A DNA stretch of 64,000 nt from Aquimarina sp. Aq107 (GTDB lineage: Bacteria; Bacteroidota; Bacteroidia; Flavobacteriales; Flavobacteriaceae), in NCBI RefSeq assembly GCF_943733665.1, contig NZ_OX030782.1:1824501-1888500 (forward strand), read 5' to 3'. A program made the position numbers and the translations under genes. The notes under the pieces were generated by a model. It did not search any database. It was given only the letters and a program-made list of their open reading frames with translations, and was not told the DNA's origin. Below, one piece after another: positions 46,991-55,710 of this stretch. Each line of letters starts with the position of its first letter. Position 1 is the first letter of the stretch.

Positions 46991-47806
46991 TTACTTTAAG
47001 ATAATAGAATCAATGACCTCTTTAGTTGTGATTTGTAGATTTTTTGGTAACAGGTTATCTTTAGGAAGTACAGCTAGATACCGATCATTATTGGAATCAA
47101 AAACTTGTTTAAATATTGGATCTTCAAATTGGAGCATATCACAGATTTCTTTTATAAGATCTAAGTGATATATAAGATCAGTACTTCCTAGATGAAAGAT
47201 GCCTTTTTTACTTCTATTGATTATGTAATGTAATTGTTGTGTTAATTTAGAAATTGAAGTAGCATTTATAATAACGTTAGGAAAGACTTCTATCGAGGCT
47301 TTAAGATCATATAATGTTTTAAGCTCTTGCACACGTGGCGTACTAGCTCCAAAAATCATTGGTATCCTGGCGATTACGTATTTATGAGTTGGCAGTCGCA
47401 TCAATGCATTTTCAATTTTTATTTTAAATCTACCAAAAACACTTTCACTTAATGTCTTATCATATTCATAAGAAGGATAATTACTAAAGGTGTCAAATAC
47501 ATTTGCACTGGATAAGAATATCAATTTAGATTTATTTTTCTTGATCCAATCTATAATTCTATAATGTGCATCGACTTGAGAGTTAAAGTTCCCTCTAATA
47601 GCAGAAACAATGATTGAGGGTTTAAGATTATCCAATAATATTGAGATATCTTCTAATTCCATATCATACTGAAAGAATTTTTGATTCTTTTCATAAAAAG
47701 GATTATCCGTATGATATGTACCATACGTATCGAAATAGGAATTAAGCTCTTTGTAAAGAGCGTTTCCTATAAAACCACTGGCTCCTATGATTAGAATTTT
47801 TTTCAA
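46991..47806 (-). CDS. RmlD-like NAD(P)-dependent sugar nucleotide/epimerase family protein
   Basis: 271 residues, atypical short-chain dehydrogenase. Rossmann motif ILIIGASGFIGNALYKEL at the start, LKPSIIVSAIRGNF, LIFLSSANVFDTFSNYPSYE, YDKTLSESVFGRFK (YxxxK-like), and KYVIARIPMIFGAS. This resembles dTDP-4-dehydrorhamnose reductase-type enzymes, but no sugar-synthesis neighbours support a named pathway. Lies downstream of gcvT behind a terminator. Confidence 0.8.
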   Translation of the reverse strand: MKKILIIGASGFIGNALYKELNSYFDTYGTYHTDNPFYEKNQKFFQYDMELEDISILLDNLKPSIIVSAIRGNFNSQVDAHYRIIDWIKKNKSKLIFLSSANVFDTFSNYPSYEYDKTLSESVFGRFKIKIENALMRLPTHKYVIARIPMIFGASTPRVQELKTLYDLKASIEVFPNVIINATSISKLTQQLHYIINRSKKGIFHLGSTDLIYHLDLIKEICDMLQFEDPIFKQVFDSNNDRYLAVLPKDNLLPKNLQITTKEVIDSIILK

Positions 47807-47820
47807 TACTACGTTATGCT

Positions 47821-47873
47821 AAAAAAGTTAAGTTTCAAAGATCACTAAACTCTGTAATCCTGAAACTTAACTT
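47821..47873 (-). terminator. Terminator after gcvT
   Basis: Perfect 13-base inverted repeat (AAGTTAAGTTTCA and complement) with a 23-base loop; on the minus strand it is followed by six T. Confidence 0.75.
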
Positions 47874-47898
47874 ACCCTTTATTATTGTTATAAAATAA

Positions 47899-48981
47899 TT
47901 ATCCTTTGTAAAAAGGTAATTTTATTACTGTTGCTGGGATTGCTTTTTTACGAACCTGAATATGAATTTTACTACCAGGAGAAGCAAAAACTTTAGGAAC
48001 ATATCCTAATCCGATTCCTTTTCCTAAAGAAGGGGACATCGTACCAGAAGTAACTATTCCGATTATATTTCCATTACTATCTACAATATCATAATCATGT
48101 CTTGGAATTCCTCGTTCATCTAATTCAAACCCTATAAGTTTACGTTCTGCACCATGTTCTTTTTCTTTTGCCAATGCTTCTGCGTTTACAAAGTCTTTAC
48201 TAAACTTTGTAATCCAGCTTAAACCTGCTTCTATAGGTGATGTTGTGTCATTGATATCATTACCATAAAGGCAATATCCCATCTCTAGACGCAAGGTGTC
48301 TCTTGCAGCAAGACCAATAGGTTTAATTCCGAAATCAGCACCAGCTTCAAGTACTTTATTCCATATTTGTTGTACTTCAGAATTTTTACAATAAATTTCA
48401 AAACCACCACTACCAGTATATCCAGTTGCAGAAATAATCACATGATCGATCCCAGCAAAATCAGACACTTCAAAGGTATAGAATTTCATTACTTCTAAAT
48501 CCACAGATGTTAAGGATTGCATTGCCTTAGCAGCTTTAGGTCCCTGAATTGCTAATAAAGAATAGTCCTCAGATAGATCTCGCATATCAGCATTCATGGT
48601 ATTATGACTCTGTATCCAATCCCAATCTTTCTGGATGTTAGAAGCATTTACTACTAACAAATATTTTTCATCAGCTAATTTGTATACAATTAAATCATCT
48701 ACAATACCACCTTTTTCATTAGGTAAACAACTGTATTGTGCCTTTCCATCTATTAGTTTAGATGCGTCATTAGAAGTTACTTTTTGGATTAAATCTAAAG
48801 CATTAGGTCCTGTAATTAAGAACTCACCCATATGCGATACATCAAAAACTCCCACATCTTTGCGGACAGTTTCGTGTTCAATATTTACTCCTTCATAAGA
48901 AACAGGCATATTATATCCTGCAAACGGAACTATTTTAGCACCTAAAGCAATATGAGTTTCTGTTAATGCAGTGTTTTTCAT
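47899..48981 (-). CDS. gcvT: Glycine cleavage system aminomethyltransferase (T protein)
   Basis: 360 residues from the ATG at 48981; an upstream TTG reading adds a lead without homology. T protein moves the methylene group of glycine from the lipoyl arm of H protein to tetrahydrofolate and releases ammonia. Motifs: [66 protein letters not shown], and [20 protein letters not shown]. No glycine riboswitch is visible upstream. The other gcv genes are not in the window. Confidence 0.97.
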   Translation of the reverse strand: MKNTALTETHIALGAKIVPFAGYNMPVSYEGVNIEHETVRKDVGVFDVSHMGEFLITGPNALDLIQKVTSNDASKLIDGKAQYSCLPNEKGGIVDDLIVYKLADEKYLLVVNASNIQKDWDWIQSHNTMNADMRDLSEDYSLLAIQGPKAAKAMQSLTSVDLEVMKFYTFEVSDFAGIDHVIISATGYTGSGGFEIYCKNSEVQQIWNKVLEAGADFGIKPIGLAARDTLRLEMGYCLYGNDINDTTSPIEAGLSWITKFSKDFVNAEALAKEKEHGAERKLIGFELDERGIPRHDYDIVDSNGNIIGIVTSGTMSPSLGKGIGLGYVPKVFASPGSKIHIQVRKKAIPATVIKLPFYKG

Positions 48982-49180
48982 AATGAATTGATTTGTAGAA
49001 TTAAGAATCAAATTGACGCCGAAAGTAAAAAACTTTGCGTTGGTAAACAATGCTTTTGTATGATAAATTGTTAACTTTTTCCTAATCAGAAAGCATATAA
49101 TTATGGATATAATAATATATGATTGTATTCTCTATGTTTTTTAATAACTTTATAAAGTATCATTAGTTAATTCATGTATT

Positions 49181-49594
49181 ATGCCAGCAGGATATTCAGG
49201 AACTCCATTAGCTAAAAAATTGGGAATAAAAGAAGGATGTACTATTATATTATATAATCGTCCAGATCATTATTGGAATTTGTTTTCTGACCTTCCTGAT
49301 AAGATAAAAGAACTGAAAATGGCAAAAAATGAGCAAGCAGATTTTATTCATGTGTTTTGTAAAACAATAAAAGAGTTAGAAAAGATTATCCCAATCTATA
49401 AAACTGCTTTAAAGAAAACAGGAATGTTATGGGTTAGCTGGCCGAAAGTAAGTTCTAAAATAACCACTGATCTTAAAAGAGAGTTGATCCGAACTCATGT
49501 ATTACAGATTGGATTAGTTGACATTAAGGTAGCTGCCGTAGATGATGATTGGAGTGGTTTAAAATTTGTTTACAGAGTTTCGGATAGAAATTAA
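49181..49594 (+). CDS. DUF3052 family protein
   Basis: 137 residues. Opens MPAGYSGTPLAKKLGIKEGC, the family hallmark, and ends VDIKVAAVDDDWSGLKFVYR. Cytoplasmic, no signal peptide. Members are widespread small proteins of unknown function. Transcribed alone. Confidence 0.88.
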   Translation: MPAGYSGTPLAKKLGIKEGCTIILYNRPDHYWNLFSDLPDKIKELKMAKNEQADFIHVFCKTIKELEKIIPIYKTALKKTGMLWVSWPKVSSKITTDLKRELIRTHVLQIGLVDIKVAAVDDDWSGLKFVYRVSDRN

Positions 49595-49664
49595 TTTTAA
49601 ATTATTTTTTATTGAAAAGCAACCTAACCCTACATAACGCATCTACATTATAAATAACACAATC

Positions 49665-50066
49665 ATGAAAAAGTATATACCTCTTATTTTGATTCCTCTT
49701 TTATGCATGTTTTCTTGCAGTAATGATGATGATACAATTAATGATCCTGATTTATTAGGAAAATGGCAATTAATAGAACAATTGGTTGATCCTGGTGATG
49801 GAAGCGGTACATTCCAGCCAGTAAACAGTGATTTAGAATTAGAATTTCTCCCTGAAGGTGTACTTCAGGTATTTAATGGGACTTTATGCTTAATAACGAT
49901 TGATGGAGAAGGAGATAGCACAGAAAGTTACTCCATTGATGAGAATGTCATAACTGTGGACTGTGGTAATTCTACGAGTATTAGTTTCGAAATAGAAGAA
50001 GGAAGATTATTTCTGTATTTTCCTTGTATCGAAGCGTGCGCCCAGAAATATCAGAAGCTACCTTAA
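49665..50066 (+). CDS. Small lipocalin-like lipoprotein
   Basis: 133 residues. Leader MKKYIPLILIPLLCMFSC with lipobox and SNDDD tag, then DLLGKWQLIEQLVDPG, a lipocalin-like GxW start followed by strands. Four cysteines in the mature part (TLCLIT, VDCGNS, PCIEACAQK) may form disulfides. Design matches the 43105 protein. It ends 5 bases before a convergent gene with no terminator in between. Confidence 0.75.
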   Translation: MKKYIPLILIPLLCMFSCSNDDDTINDPDLLGKWQLIEQLVDPGDGSGTFQPVNSDLELEFLPEGVLQVFNGTLCLITIDGEGDSTESYSIDENVITVDCGNSTSISFEIEEGRLFLYFPCIEACAQKYQKLP

Positions 50067-50071
50067 AAAAA

Positions 50072-50704
50072 CTATCCTAAATACATAAGGTATCTTAGAA
50101 GTTTAATTATTATAAAACAGATAAGAGTAATAATAGAAACTATGGACCCTATTTTTTTCCATTTTTTAACTTTTTCTGGATCTCCAAATCCTCGTGGTTT
50201 TTGAATGTACAACCCATTAGGAATATCTAGAGAGGCGATTAAATCAAATAGTTGATCGATAGTCATTTTACCTCTTAAAAATTCAATGAAAACGGGGTTT
50301 TTTCGGATGAGGTCATGATTTCCCTTTTGTTCTATGATAATGTACTCATCACATTTAAATATTTTAGTATAAAGACTCTGAAGATGGGTTAATTTGATAT
50401 TGTGAATTGGTAATTCCTTTTCTGTATAAAGGGTAAAGTTTCCAATTTTTTTCTCTACCAAGGTATCATCTTGTATTTGGAAATGGTCTTCTTGTAGTGC
50501 TTTTTGAATATTTCCTTTAATAACTTTTAATTCACCTATTGCTAATTGACCAGAACCACCAAATTCTTCTAAGTAGGTTTTTAGCTGTAAATACTTTTCG
50601 TGATTTTCTGCGATCAGTAGATTATCATTCCTTTTTGTTAAAGACAAGCCAATAGTTTGGGCCTGTTCTTCGAAAACTGACATAAACTTTTTTATTAATA
50701 ACAT
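50072..50704 (-). CDS. Tail-anchored protein of unknown function
   Basis: Up to 210 residues; the second ATG (50683, MSVFEEQAQTIG) may be the true start. Soluble for most of its length, then one hydrophobic segment near the C-terminus (IGSIVSIITLICFIIIKLL) after basic residues, like a tail anchor. KGNIQKALQEDHFQIQDD and IIEQKGNHDLIRKNPVF show no family I know. Confidence 0.6.
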   Translation of the reverse strand: MLLIKKFMSVFEEQAQTIGLSLTKRNDNLLIAENHEKYLQLKTYLEEFGGSGQLAIGELKVIKGNIQKALQEDHFQIQDDTLVEKKIGNFTLYTEKELPIHNIKLTHLQSLYTKIFKCDEYIIIEQKGNHDLIRKNPVFIEFLRGKMTIDQLFDLIASLDIPNGLYIQKPRGFGDPEKVKKWKKIGSIVSIITLICFIIIKLLRYLMYLG

Positions 50705-50743
50705 ATCTTAAGATTAATTATTTGTGTGAATAATATATTGTTT

Positions 50744-50783
50744 AAAAACAGCAAATCCTGTCCATAAACAGAACAGGATTTGC
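50744..50783 (-). terminator. Terminator of the 50838 lipoprotein gene
   Basis: Minus strand: stem GCAAATCCTGT / ACAGGATTTGC, 11-base loop, then TG and five T. Confidence 0.85.
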
Positions 50784-50837
50784 CAAATAACCCCCATCAA
50801 TTAAGGTAACTAAACTTAACTTAATATTTCTAAATGA

Positions 50838-51269
50838 TTATTGCATTAGTTTTTTAGATAACTCTTGCAATTCAGCTGACTTTGCGGTCATATAATCATT
50901 TAACTTTTTTACATCATCGCCAGAAAGATTACCCATAACTTCCTGAGCTTTTGTACCTAATTCTTGTCCTTTTTGACCTAAAGAAGCAAAAGCTGTCATA
51001 TCCTTACTTTCGACTACTTTTTTATATTCTTCAATATAAGCTTCATAAGAATTTACATACTCTTGTACTTTTTCGTCACTAAAACTTGGCACACCATCAG
51101 ATGCTGCTGTCGTTGTTTCTTCATTACTTTTTTCCTCTGCTTTTTCAGTTTTTTCAACTTCTTCCGTTTTTTCTGCACTATCAGCAGCGTCGGATTTAGT
51201 TTCATTTTTACAAGAAGCTGTAAAAAGAACAGCAATGATTAATGCGAAATTTAAAATGGTTTTTTTCAT
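50838..51269 (-). CDS. Lipoprotein with acidic linker and helical domain
   Basis: 143 residues. Lipobox TASCK at about residue 20, then a low-complexity Glu/Lys/Thr linker (residues 25-58), then a helical domain (FSDEKVQEYVNSYEAYIEEY, SGDDVKKLNDYMTAKSAELQ). Likely outer- or inner-membrane anchored in the periplasm. Function unknown. It has its own promoter and terminator. Confidence 0.75.
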   Translation of the reverse strand: MKKTILNFALIIAVLFTASCKNETKSDAADSAEKTEEVEKTEKAEEKSNEETTTAASDGVPSFSDEKVQEYVNSYEAYIEEYKKVVESKDMTAFASLGQKGQELGTKAQEVMGNLSGDDVKKLNDYMTAKSAELQELSKKLMQ

Positions 51270-51312
51270 GATTTTTATATAAGTGTTAATTAATTGGTTT
51301 CTATGACCACTA

Positions 51313-51343
51313 CAAAGATATATTGATTGATTCCCTTACCAAA
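51313..51343 (-). promoter_or_regulatory. Consensus flavobacterial promoter
   Basis: Minus strand TTTG (51343-51340), 19-base spacer, TATCTTTG (51320-51313): an exact match to both boxes and spacing. Drives the 50838 lipoprotein gene, with a leader of about 37 bases. Confidence 0.8.
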
Positions 51344-51357
51344 CACTCTTTTCAGTG

Positions 51358-51382
51358 AAAAAAACACCCTGTTTTCAGGGTG
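51358..51382 (-). terminator. Orphan minus-strand terminator
   Basis: Stem CACCCTG / CAGGGTG, four-base loop, seven T on the minus strand. It lies just upstream of the lipoprotein promoter and would end a transcript arriving from the 51.4-51.6 kb gap, where no gene is annotated; it may only insulate the promoter. Confidence 0.65.
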
Positions 51383-51593
51383 CTTCCTTTGATAAGCTTT
51401 ATGATTTGAATGTAATGTATTGATAGTTAATTGTTTGTAATTTGTTGTGCCCCGCTTTTTTAAGTTATAGCCTGTAATTATAGGATTACCATAATTAATA
51501 AGGGATAAATCCCCGTTTTTAATAAGTGTAATACCTGTTGATCTCTCATTAGTAGTAGTGTAAGTTTATAATATCAACTTAAATATATTATAT

Positions 51594-54206
51594 ATGAAAT
51601 CTAAAACAACAATTCTGTGGTGCCTTATGGCACTGATCACTAGCTTTTCGTGGTCACAAAAGACAAAAACAATCAATCAACAACAATTTTTGGAAGAAAA
51701 AGATGGTTGGAAATTGGTTGATGAGCAAACTGGACAAAAATTTACATTAAGTGATGAAATTACAATTCAATTTAAGAAAGCACCTTCACCCAAGGAGATT
51801 CAAAGATTAGAAAACACCTATGGGATGAAATTCATGCGAAGTAACCGATTAGGTTTCTATGACTTTAAAATTACTACCAAAAGTAAACTACTCGATTCAT
51901 ATGAGAAAATGAGTAAGGAAGTAGATGCTGAGCAAATTTTTACGAATACGATGGGTACATATATTTTAACACCTAACGATCCTCAGTTCGGAATACAATG
52001 GGGGCTAGAACAAGCTAGTGATGCGGATATTGATGCAGAAGATGCTTGGGATATTACTACTGGAAATAGCTCGGTAATTGTAGCAATTTTGGATAGCGGA
52101 ACCGACTGGACTCATGAAGATTTAGGGCTTGGTACAGATGGATATCAGAATGTGTATCTTAATCCAGGAGAGGATGCTTGGTCTAATCCAAATGATCCTA
52201 CTACCGGAAACGGAATAGATGATGATGGTAATGGATTTATTGATGATTGGAAAGGTTGGGATTTTAATAATGCAGATAATGATTCCAGAGGACCTTTTTG
52301 GCATGGTACGCATGTAGCAGGAATCGTTGGAGCTAAAACGAATAATAACACTGGGATGTCCGGCATTGCCGGCGGTAACAACGCTGTAGGGTCTAGATTG
52401 ATGTTAGAAGGAGTTGGAGATTTTGCTCCTAATGCTTCTATTTTGGACGACGCAATTATATATGCAATGGATAATGGAGCAGATATCATTCAACTTAGTT
52501 TAACTGTTGGGAGTTCACCGGCTATAGATACAGCACTACAAGATGCATATAATGCGGGAGTATTTATAGTGTGTGCTGCAGGGAATTCTGGAGCGGGAGC
52601 TATTTCGTATCCGGCATCAAATGTGAATGCATTCTCAGTAGCAGCAACAACAAATGCAGATGTTAAAGCAGGTTTCTCGCAATTTGGTCCTAACTTGGAT
52701 CTTGCAGCGCCTGGTGTAGGGATTCGTAGTACACAAAATGGAAATGTCTATGCCGATAGCGATGGAACTTCGTTTGCTGCACCAGCAGTGTCAGGAGTAG
52801 CAGCATTGATGCTATCAGTAGATCCGACATTAAGTAATCAGGAGATTGAAGATATACTAAAATGTACAGCTGATAAAGTAGGAGGATATGATTATATCTG
52901 GAATCCAGCGGAGTTAGGACATTCTCAGGAATTGGGGTATGGTAGATTAAACGCACATCAAGCTGTGTTGGCAGCGAATACTTCAGATATTTATATTAGA
53001 GATACCACGTTGGATGATGGAACAGAACCATCTTCAGGAACCATGTACCTTAGTCCAGACATTTGGGTGCGTAACGATGATGATGGTGTGCTAACTCATG
53101 AAAATCCAGAATATAAATTATTGAGTCCTAATTGGGTATATGTTCGAATTAATAGAAAGAATTGCTCTAATATTGATGATGGGGTTTTAAAATTATATTT
53201 TAGTAAAGCTTCTACAGGATTATCTTGGCCATTGCATTGGGATAATTATTATCAAATGGTAAGTGGTAGTAGTGTATTACACGGAGATTTTATTGGAGAT
53301 GTTCCGATACCAACTTCTCCAGATGATGAGATTATTGTAAAAATTCCTTGGTATCCACCAAATCCAGCAGATTTTATAAATGATGTACATCACTTCTGTT
53401 TATTAGCAAGAATAGAATCTGCCACGGATCCAATTGGAGTAGAAGGAACTTCTGTATGGAACAATACCAGAAATAATAATAACATTGCTTGGAAGAATGT
53501 AAGTGTTTATGATATCGATGCATTTAATAATACCGCTCCTTATGTATTCATCAGAAATGTAGACAAGCGAGTGAGAGCTATTAATTTATCATTGGACGTT
53601 ACAGAGAATAAAACAGGTATTCCATTTGAGAAGATTGGAGCTTTTTATATCATTCCTGACGAAAAGTTAAATGAAATTTTAGCAGAAGCAAAGATGGAAG
53701 GTATTGAACGGGTAGATAGAAATGTCTATAGGGTATATGAACCCAAAGCTCGTATTTATGAGGTAAAAGCAGAACCTTATCAAACCTTTAGTCTTCAGTT
53801 ATTGGTTAAACCAGAAGTAGAGCTTAAAGAAGGCACCTATTTAAATTATAACATTCTACAAACTGATGAAAAGTTCCAACCGATGGGAGGAGAACAGTTT
53901 ACTATCGGTAATTTTGGTGGTAAAGAAGATAGACGAGAAGAAATCGAACAATCAGAAGAAATAAAAACTATTGATTTCAATGCATATCCTAATCCTACTC
54001 AAGGAGAAGTAACTATACGACTTAATGATACTTATACTAATGTGGGGATTGTCATCAGAAATATGGCAGGAGATGTTATTTATGCAGATCATCAGAAAGA
54101 AGCAGATCAATTTAATGTTGAGCTAAAAGGCTACAAAGGATTGTATTTTGTAAAGATTACAGCAGCTAATGGAGAAACCAAAACAATGAAGCTGCTTAAG
54201 AATTAA
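51594..54206 (+). CDS. Secreted subtilisin-family (S8) protease with T9SS sorting domain
   Basis: 870 residues. Signal peptide MKSKTTILWCLMALITSFSW, a propeptide (about 25-125), then the S8 domain with the catalytic triad D167 (VAILDSGTDW), H237 (HGTHVAGIVG) and S393 (DGTSFAAPAVSG). After about 470 there are beta domains. The last 80 residues form a type A sorting domain (FNAYPNPTQGEVTIRL, VIRNMAGDVIY, GLYFVKITAANGETKTMKLL), which directs export through the type IX system. So it is a surface or released protease. Confidence 0.95.
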   Translation: MKSKTTILWCLMALITSFSWSQKTKTINQQQFLEEKDGWKLVDEQTGQKFTLSDEITIQFKKAPSPKEIQRLENTYGMKFMRSNRLGFYDFKITTKSKLLDSYEKMSKEVDAEQIFTNTMGTYILTPNDPQFGIQWGLEQASDADIDAEDAWDITTGNSSVIVAILDSGTDWTHEDLGLGTDGYQNVYLNPGEDAWSNPNDPTTGNGIDDDGNGFIDDWKGWDFNNADNDSRGPFWHGTHVAGIVGAKTNNNTGMSGIAGGNNAVGSRLMLEGVGDFAPNASILDDAIIYAMDNGADIIQLSLTVGSSPAIDTALQDAYNAGVFIVCAAGNSGAGAISYPASNVNAFSVAATTNADVKAGFSQFGPNLDLAAPGVGIRSTQNGNVYADSDGTSFAAPAVSGVAALMLSVDPTLSNQEIEDILKCTADKVGGYDYIWNPAELGHSQELGYGRLNAHQAVLAANTSDIYIRDTTLDDGTEPSSGTMYLSPDIWVRNDDDGVLTHENPEYKLLSPNWVYVRINRKNCSNIDDGVLKLYFSKASTGLSWPLHWDNYYQMVSGSSVLHGDFIGDVPIPTSPDDEIIVKIPWYPPNPADFINDVHHFCLLARIESATDPIGVEGTSVWNNTRNNNNIAWKNVSVYDIDAFNNTAPYVFIRNVDKRVRAINLSLDVTENKTGIPFEKIGAFYIIPDEKLNEILAEAKMEGIERVDRNVYRVYEPKARIYEVKAEPYQTFSLQLLVKPEVELKEGTYLNYNILQTDEKFQPMGGEQFTIGNFGGKEDRREEIEQSEEIKTIDFNAYPNPTQGEVTIRLNDTYTNVGIVIRNMAGDVIYADHQKEADQFNVELKGYKGLYFVKITAANGETKTMKLLKN

Positions 54207-54235
54207 TGACCGAATGAATACCCCGAGACTATGTA

Positions 54236-54266
54236 AAACCGCTCTTTTAATTAGAGCGGTTTTTTC
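54236..54266 (+). terminator. Terminator after the S8 protease
   Basis: Stem AACCGCTCT / AGAGCGGTT, 7-base loop, six T. Confidence 0.9.
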
Positions 54267-54387
54267 TGTAGATGGTAATGGTCTACAATTCATTCGTCGA
54301 TACCTTTTTGCTATTTACCGATTTAAAAGGGAAAATTAAGTGAATTACAATTAATTTAGATTTGGAAAAATAATACATTTGTTTTCT

Positions 54388-54816
54388 ATGCAATACATTA
54401 AAGACTCTATATATTATCACGATGCTATACACGAATTAAATTATCCTTTTGGAAATTTTTATTTGTTCGATGGTTTTGTAGTGGGAGAGTTTAAAGAAGA
54501 TACTGTGGTTACTTGGGATGACCATGCAAAACTTTTAGTAGAGGACTTAACCAACCTCTATGATCACGATGGAGGTAATGTTGTTTATATCACTAATCGC
54601 GTACATTCTTATGCGGTAAAACCAAGTGATTGGATTAAGTTTTATAGAAGTGATTATAAAATGCGGGGATATGCAATTATAAGTTATACTAAAAAAGGAA
54701 TACTTAATGCGTTGATTGAAAAACTCTTCATTAAAAGTAGGTTTCGTAGTTTCGAGTCTTTAAGTGATGCAATTACTTGGGCTAAAAGCTTGACCAAATC
54801 TCCTGTCTCCAAATAA
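54388..54816 (+). CDS. Conserved-looking cytoplasmic protein of unknown function
   Basis: 142 residues from the ATG at 54388 (a TTG 9 bases upstream is less likely). Sequence such as FYLFDGFVVGEFKEDTVVTW, VVYITNRVHSYAVKPSDWIK and a C-terminal FRSFESLSDAITWAKSL recalls the SpoIIAA/STAS-like fold of many short bacteroidete proteins, but this is a weak guess. Not linked to the type VI genes by spacing (189 bases). Confidence 0.65.
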   Translation: MQYIKDSIYYHDAIHELNYPFGNFYLFDGFVVGEFKEDTVVTWDDHAKLLVEDLTNLYDHDGGNVVYITNRVHSYAVKPSDWIKFYRSDYKMRGYAIISYTKKGILNALIEKLFIKSRFRSFESLSDAITWAKSLTKSPVSK

Positions 54817-54960
54817 ATATTCTTTCCTTTTAAATGCTATAAAGGGTTTTATAGTCATTTGATTTCTTACATAATAGATTACCGATATTTAAATTAACAG
54901 TTTATCACGGGAAAATATACCTATATCGAAATAATTCGTGATGGTAACCGTTGTTACATA

Positions 54961-54968
54961 TATTTTTG
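54961..54968 (+). promoter_or_regulatory. Promoter -7 element of the tssD operon
   Basis: TATTTTTG fits TAnnTTTG 37 bases before the tssD ATG. No -33 box at the right distance. Confidence 0.45.
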
Positions 54969-55005
54969 ATATTTTCAGCTTTCCAAATACCAAATTCAAG
55001 CGCTT

Positions 55006-55704
55006 ATGGCCTTTCAGGCAAAACTATTTATTAATGACGAAGAACGAAATGTAATTGACAGTACATTTTTATATCAGCAACTGATGGATAGCAATGGTCG
55101 TCCTAAAACTACGATTCAGGATGGTAAAATCAATGTTTTAATAGAATCCACTAAGAATGATGAATTGTTTTACGATTGGATGTTTTCTACGCATACCACG
55201 TATAACGGATATGTTCGATTTTTTAAACGAGATGGATTTAGTAAACTATTTGATTTCGAATTTGCGAACTGCCATTGTGTTCATTTAGAAGAAAAATTTA
55301 ATGCAGAAGGTAATAGTCCGTTAAAAATGGAATTGGTATTGTCGCCAGGTATTCAGAGAGTGCGGGGTCAGATTTTTGAAAAAAACTGGAATCCAAGCAA
55401 TCCTTTTACGAATGCTACACCGATTACGGAGCGGGAGGAGAAAGAACCAAAAATAATTGAGGCATATTGGATGGATGAAGAAATGAATGAAAGAATAGAT
55501 AAAATAACTTTTTCTAAAAAAGCAACTTTAATTGTTAAAACAGAAAATGTAGATCCTGGTGAAACGGTAAAATTAAAAATTAGAAGAAAAGATAGTGAGA
55601 AGCTAGAAGATAAAGATTATATAACTTATCAAGGTGTGGTTAATGAGGATGGTAATGCAGAAATGGAACCATTGGAATTGAAAGAAAATTGGTTGAAAAA
55701 TTAA
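55006..55704 (+). CDS. tssD: Type VI secretion tube protein TssD (Hcp) with C-terminal extension
   Basis: 232 residues. Residues 1-135 are the bacteroidete Hcp fold: MAFQAKLFINDEERNVIDST, FYDWMFSTHTTYNGYVRFFK, FEFANCHCVHLEEKFNAEGN, LKMELVLSPGIQRVRGQ. Residues 146-232 are an added Ig-like domain (IIEAYWMDEEMNERIDKITF, ATLIVKTENVDPGETVKLKI). Extended Hcp proteins carry cargo in the tube. The next gene starts 7 bases later and encodes a lysozyme-like protein with its own Ig-like start, so the extension probably binds that effector. No sheath or baseplate genes are in the window. Confidence 0.9.
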   Translation: MAFQAKLFINDEERNVIDSTFLYQQLMDSNGRPKTTIQDGKINVLIESTKNDELFYDWMFSTHTTYNGYVRFFKRDGFSKLFDFEFANCHCVHLEEKFNAEGNSPLKMELVLSPGIQRVRGQIFEKNWNPSNPFTNATPITEREEKEPKIIEAYWMDEEMNERIDKITFSKKATLIVKTENVDPGETVKLKIRRKDSEKLEDKDYITYQGVVNEDGNAEMEPLELKENWLKN

Positions 55705-55710
55705 AAATCG

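Larger units (their letters stand above)
51270..51593. other. Divergent gap with a promoter and an orphan terminator
   Basis: 324 bases. It holds the promoter of the lipoprotein gene, a minus-strand terminator hairpin just behind it, and about 200 bases up to the subtilisin start in which I see no plus-strand promoter box. The only open frame is 23 codons on the minus strand (51549-51478). Confidence 0.5.

Noticed and set aside
48982-49180. Possible glycine riboswitch upstream of gcvT.
   Set aside because: No paired glycine aptamer pattern could be seen in this AT-rich gap.
51478-51549. 23-codon minus-strand frame with a hydrophobic end.
   Set aside because: Too short and without a promoter box or paralogue to support it.
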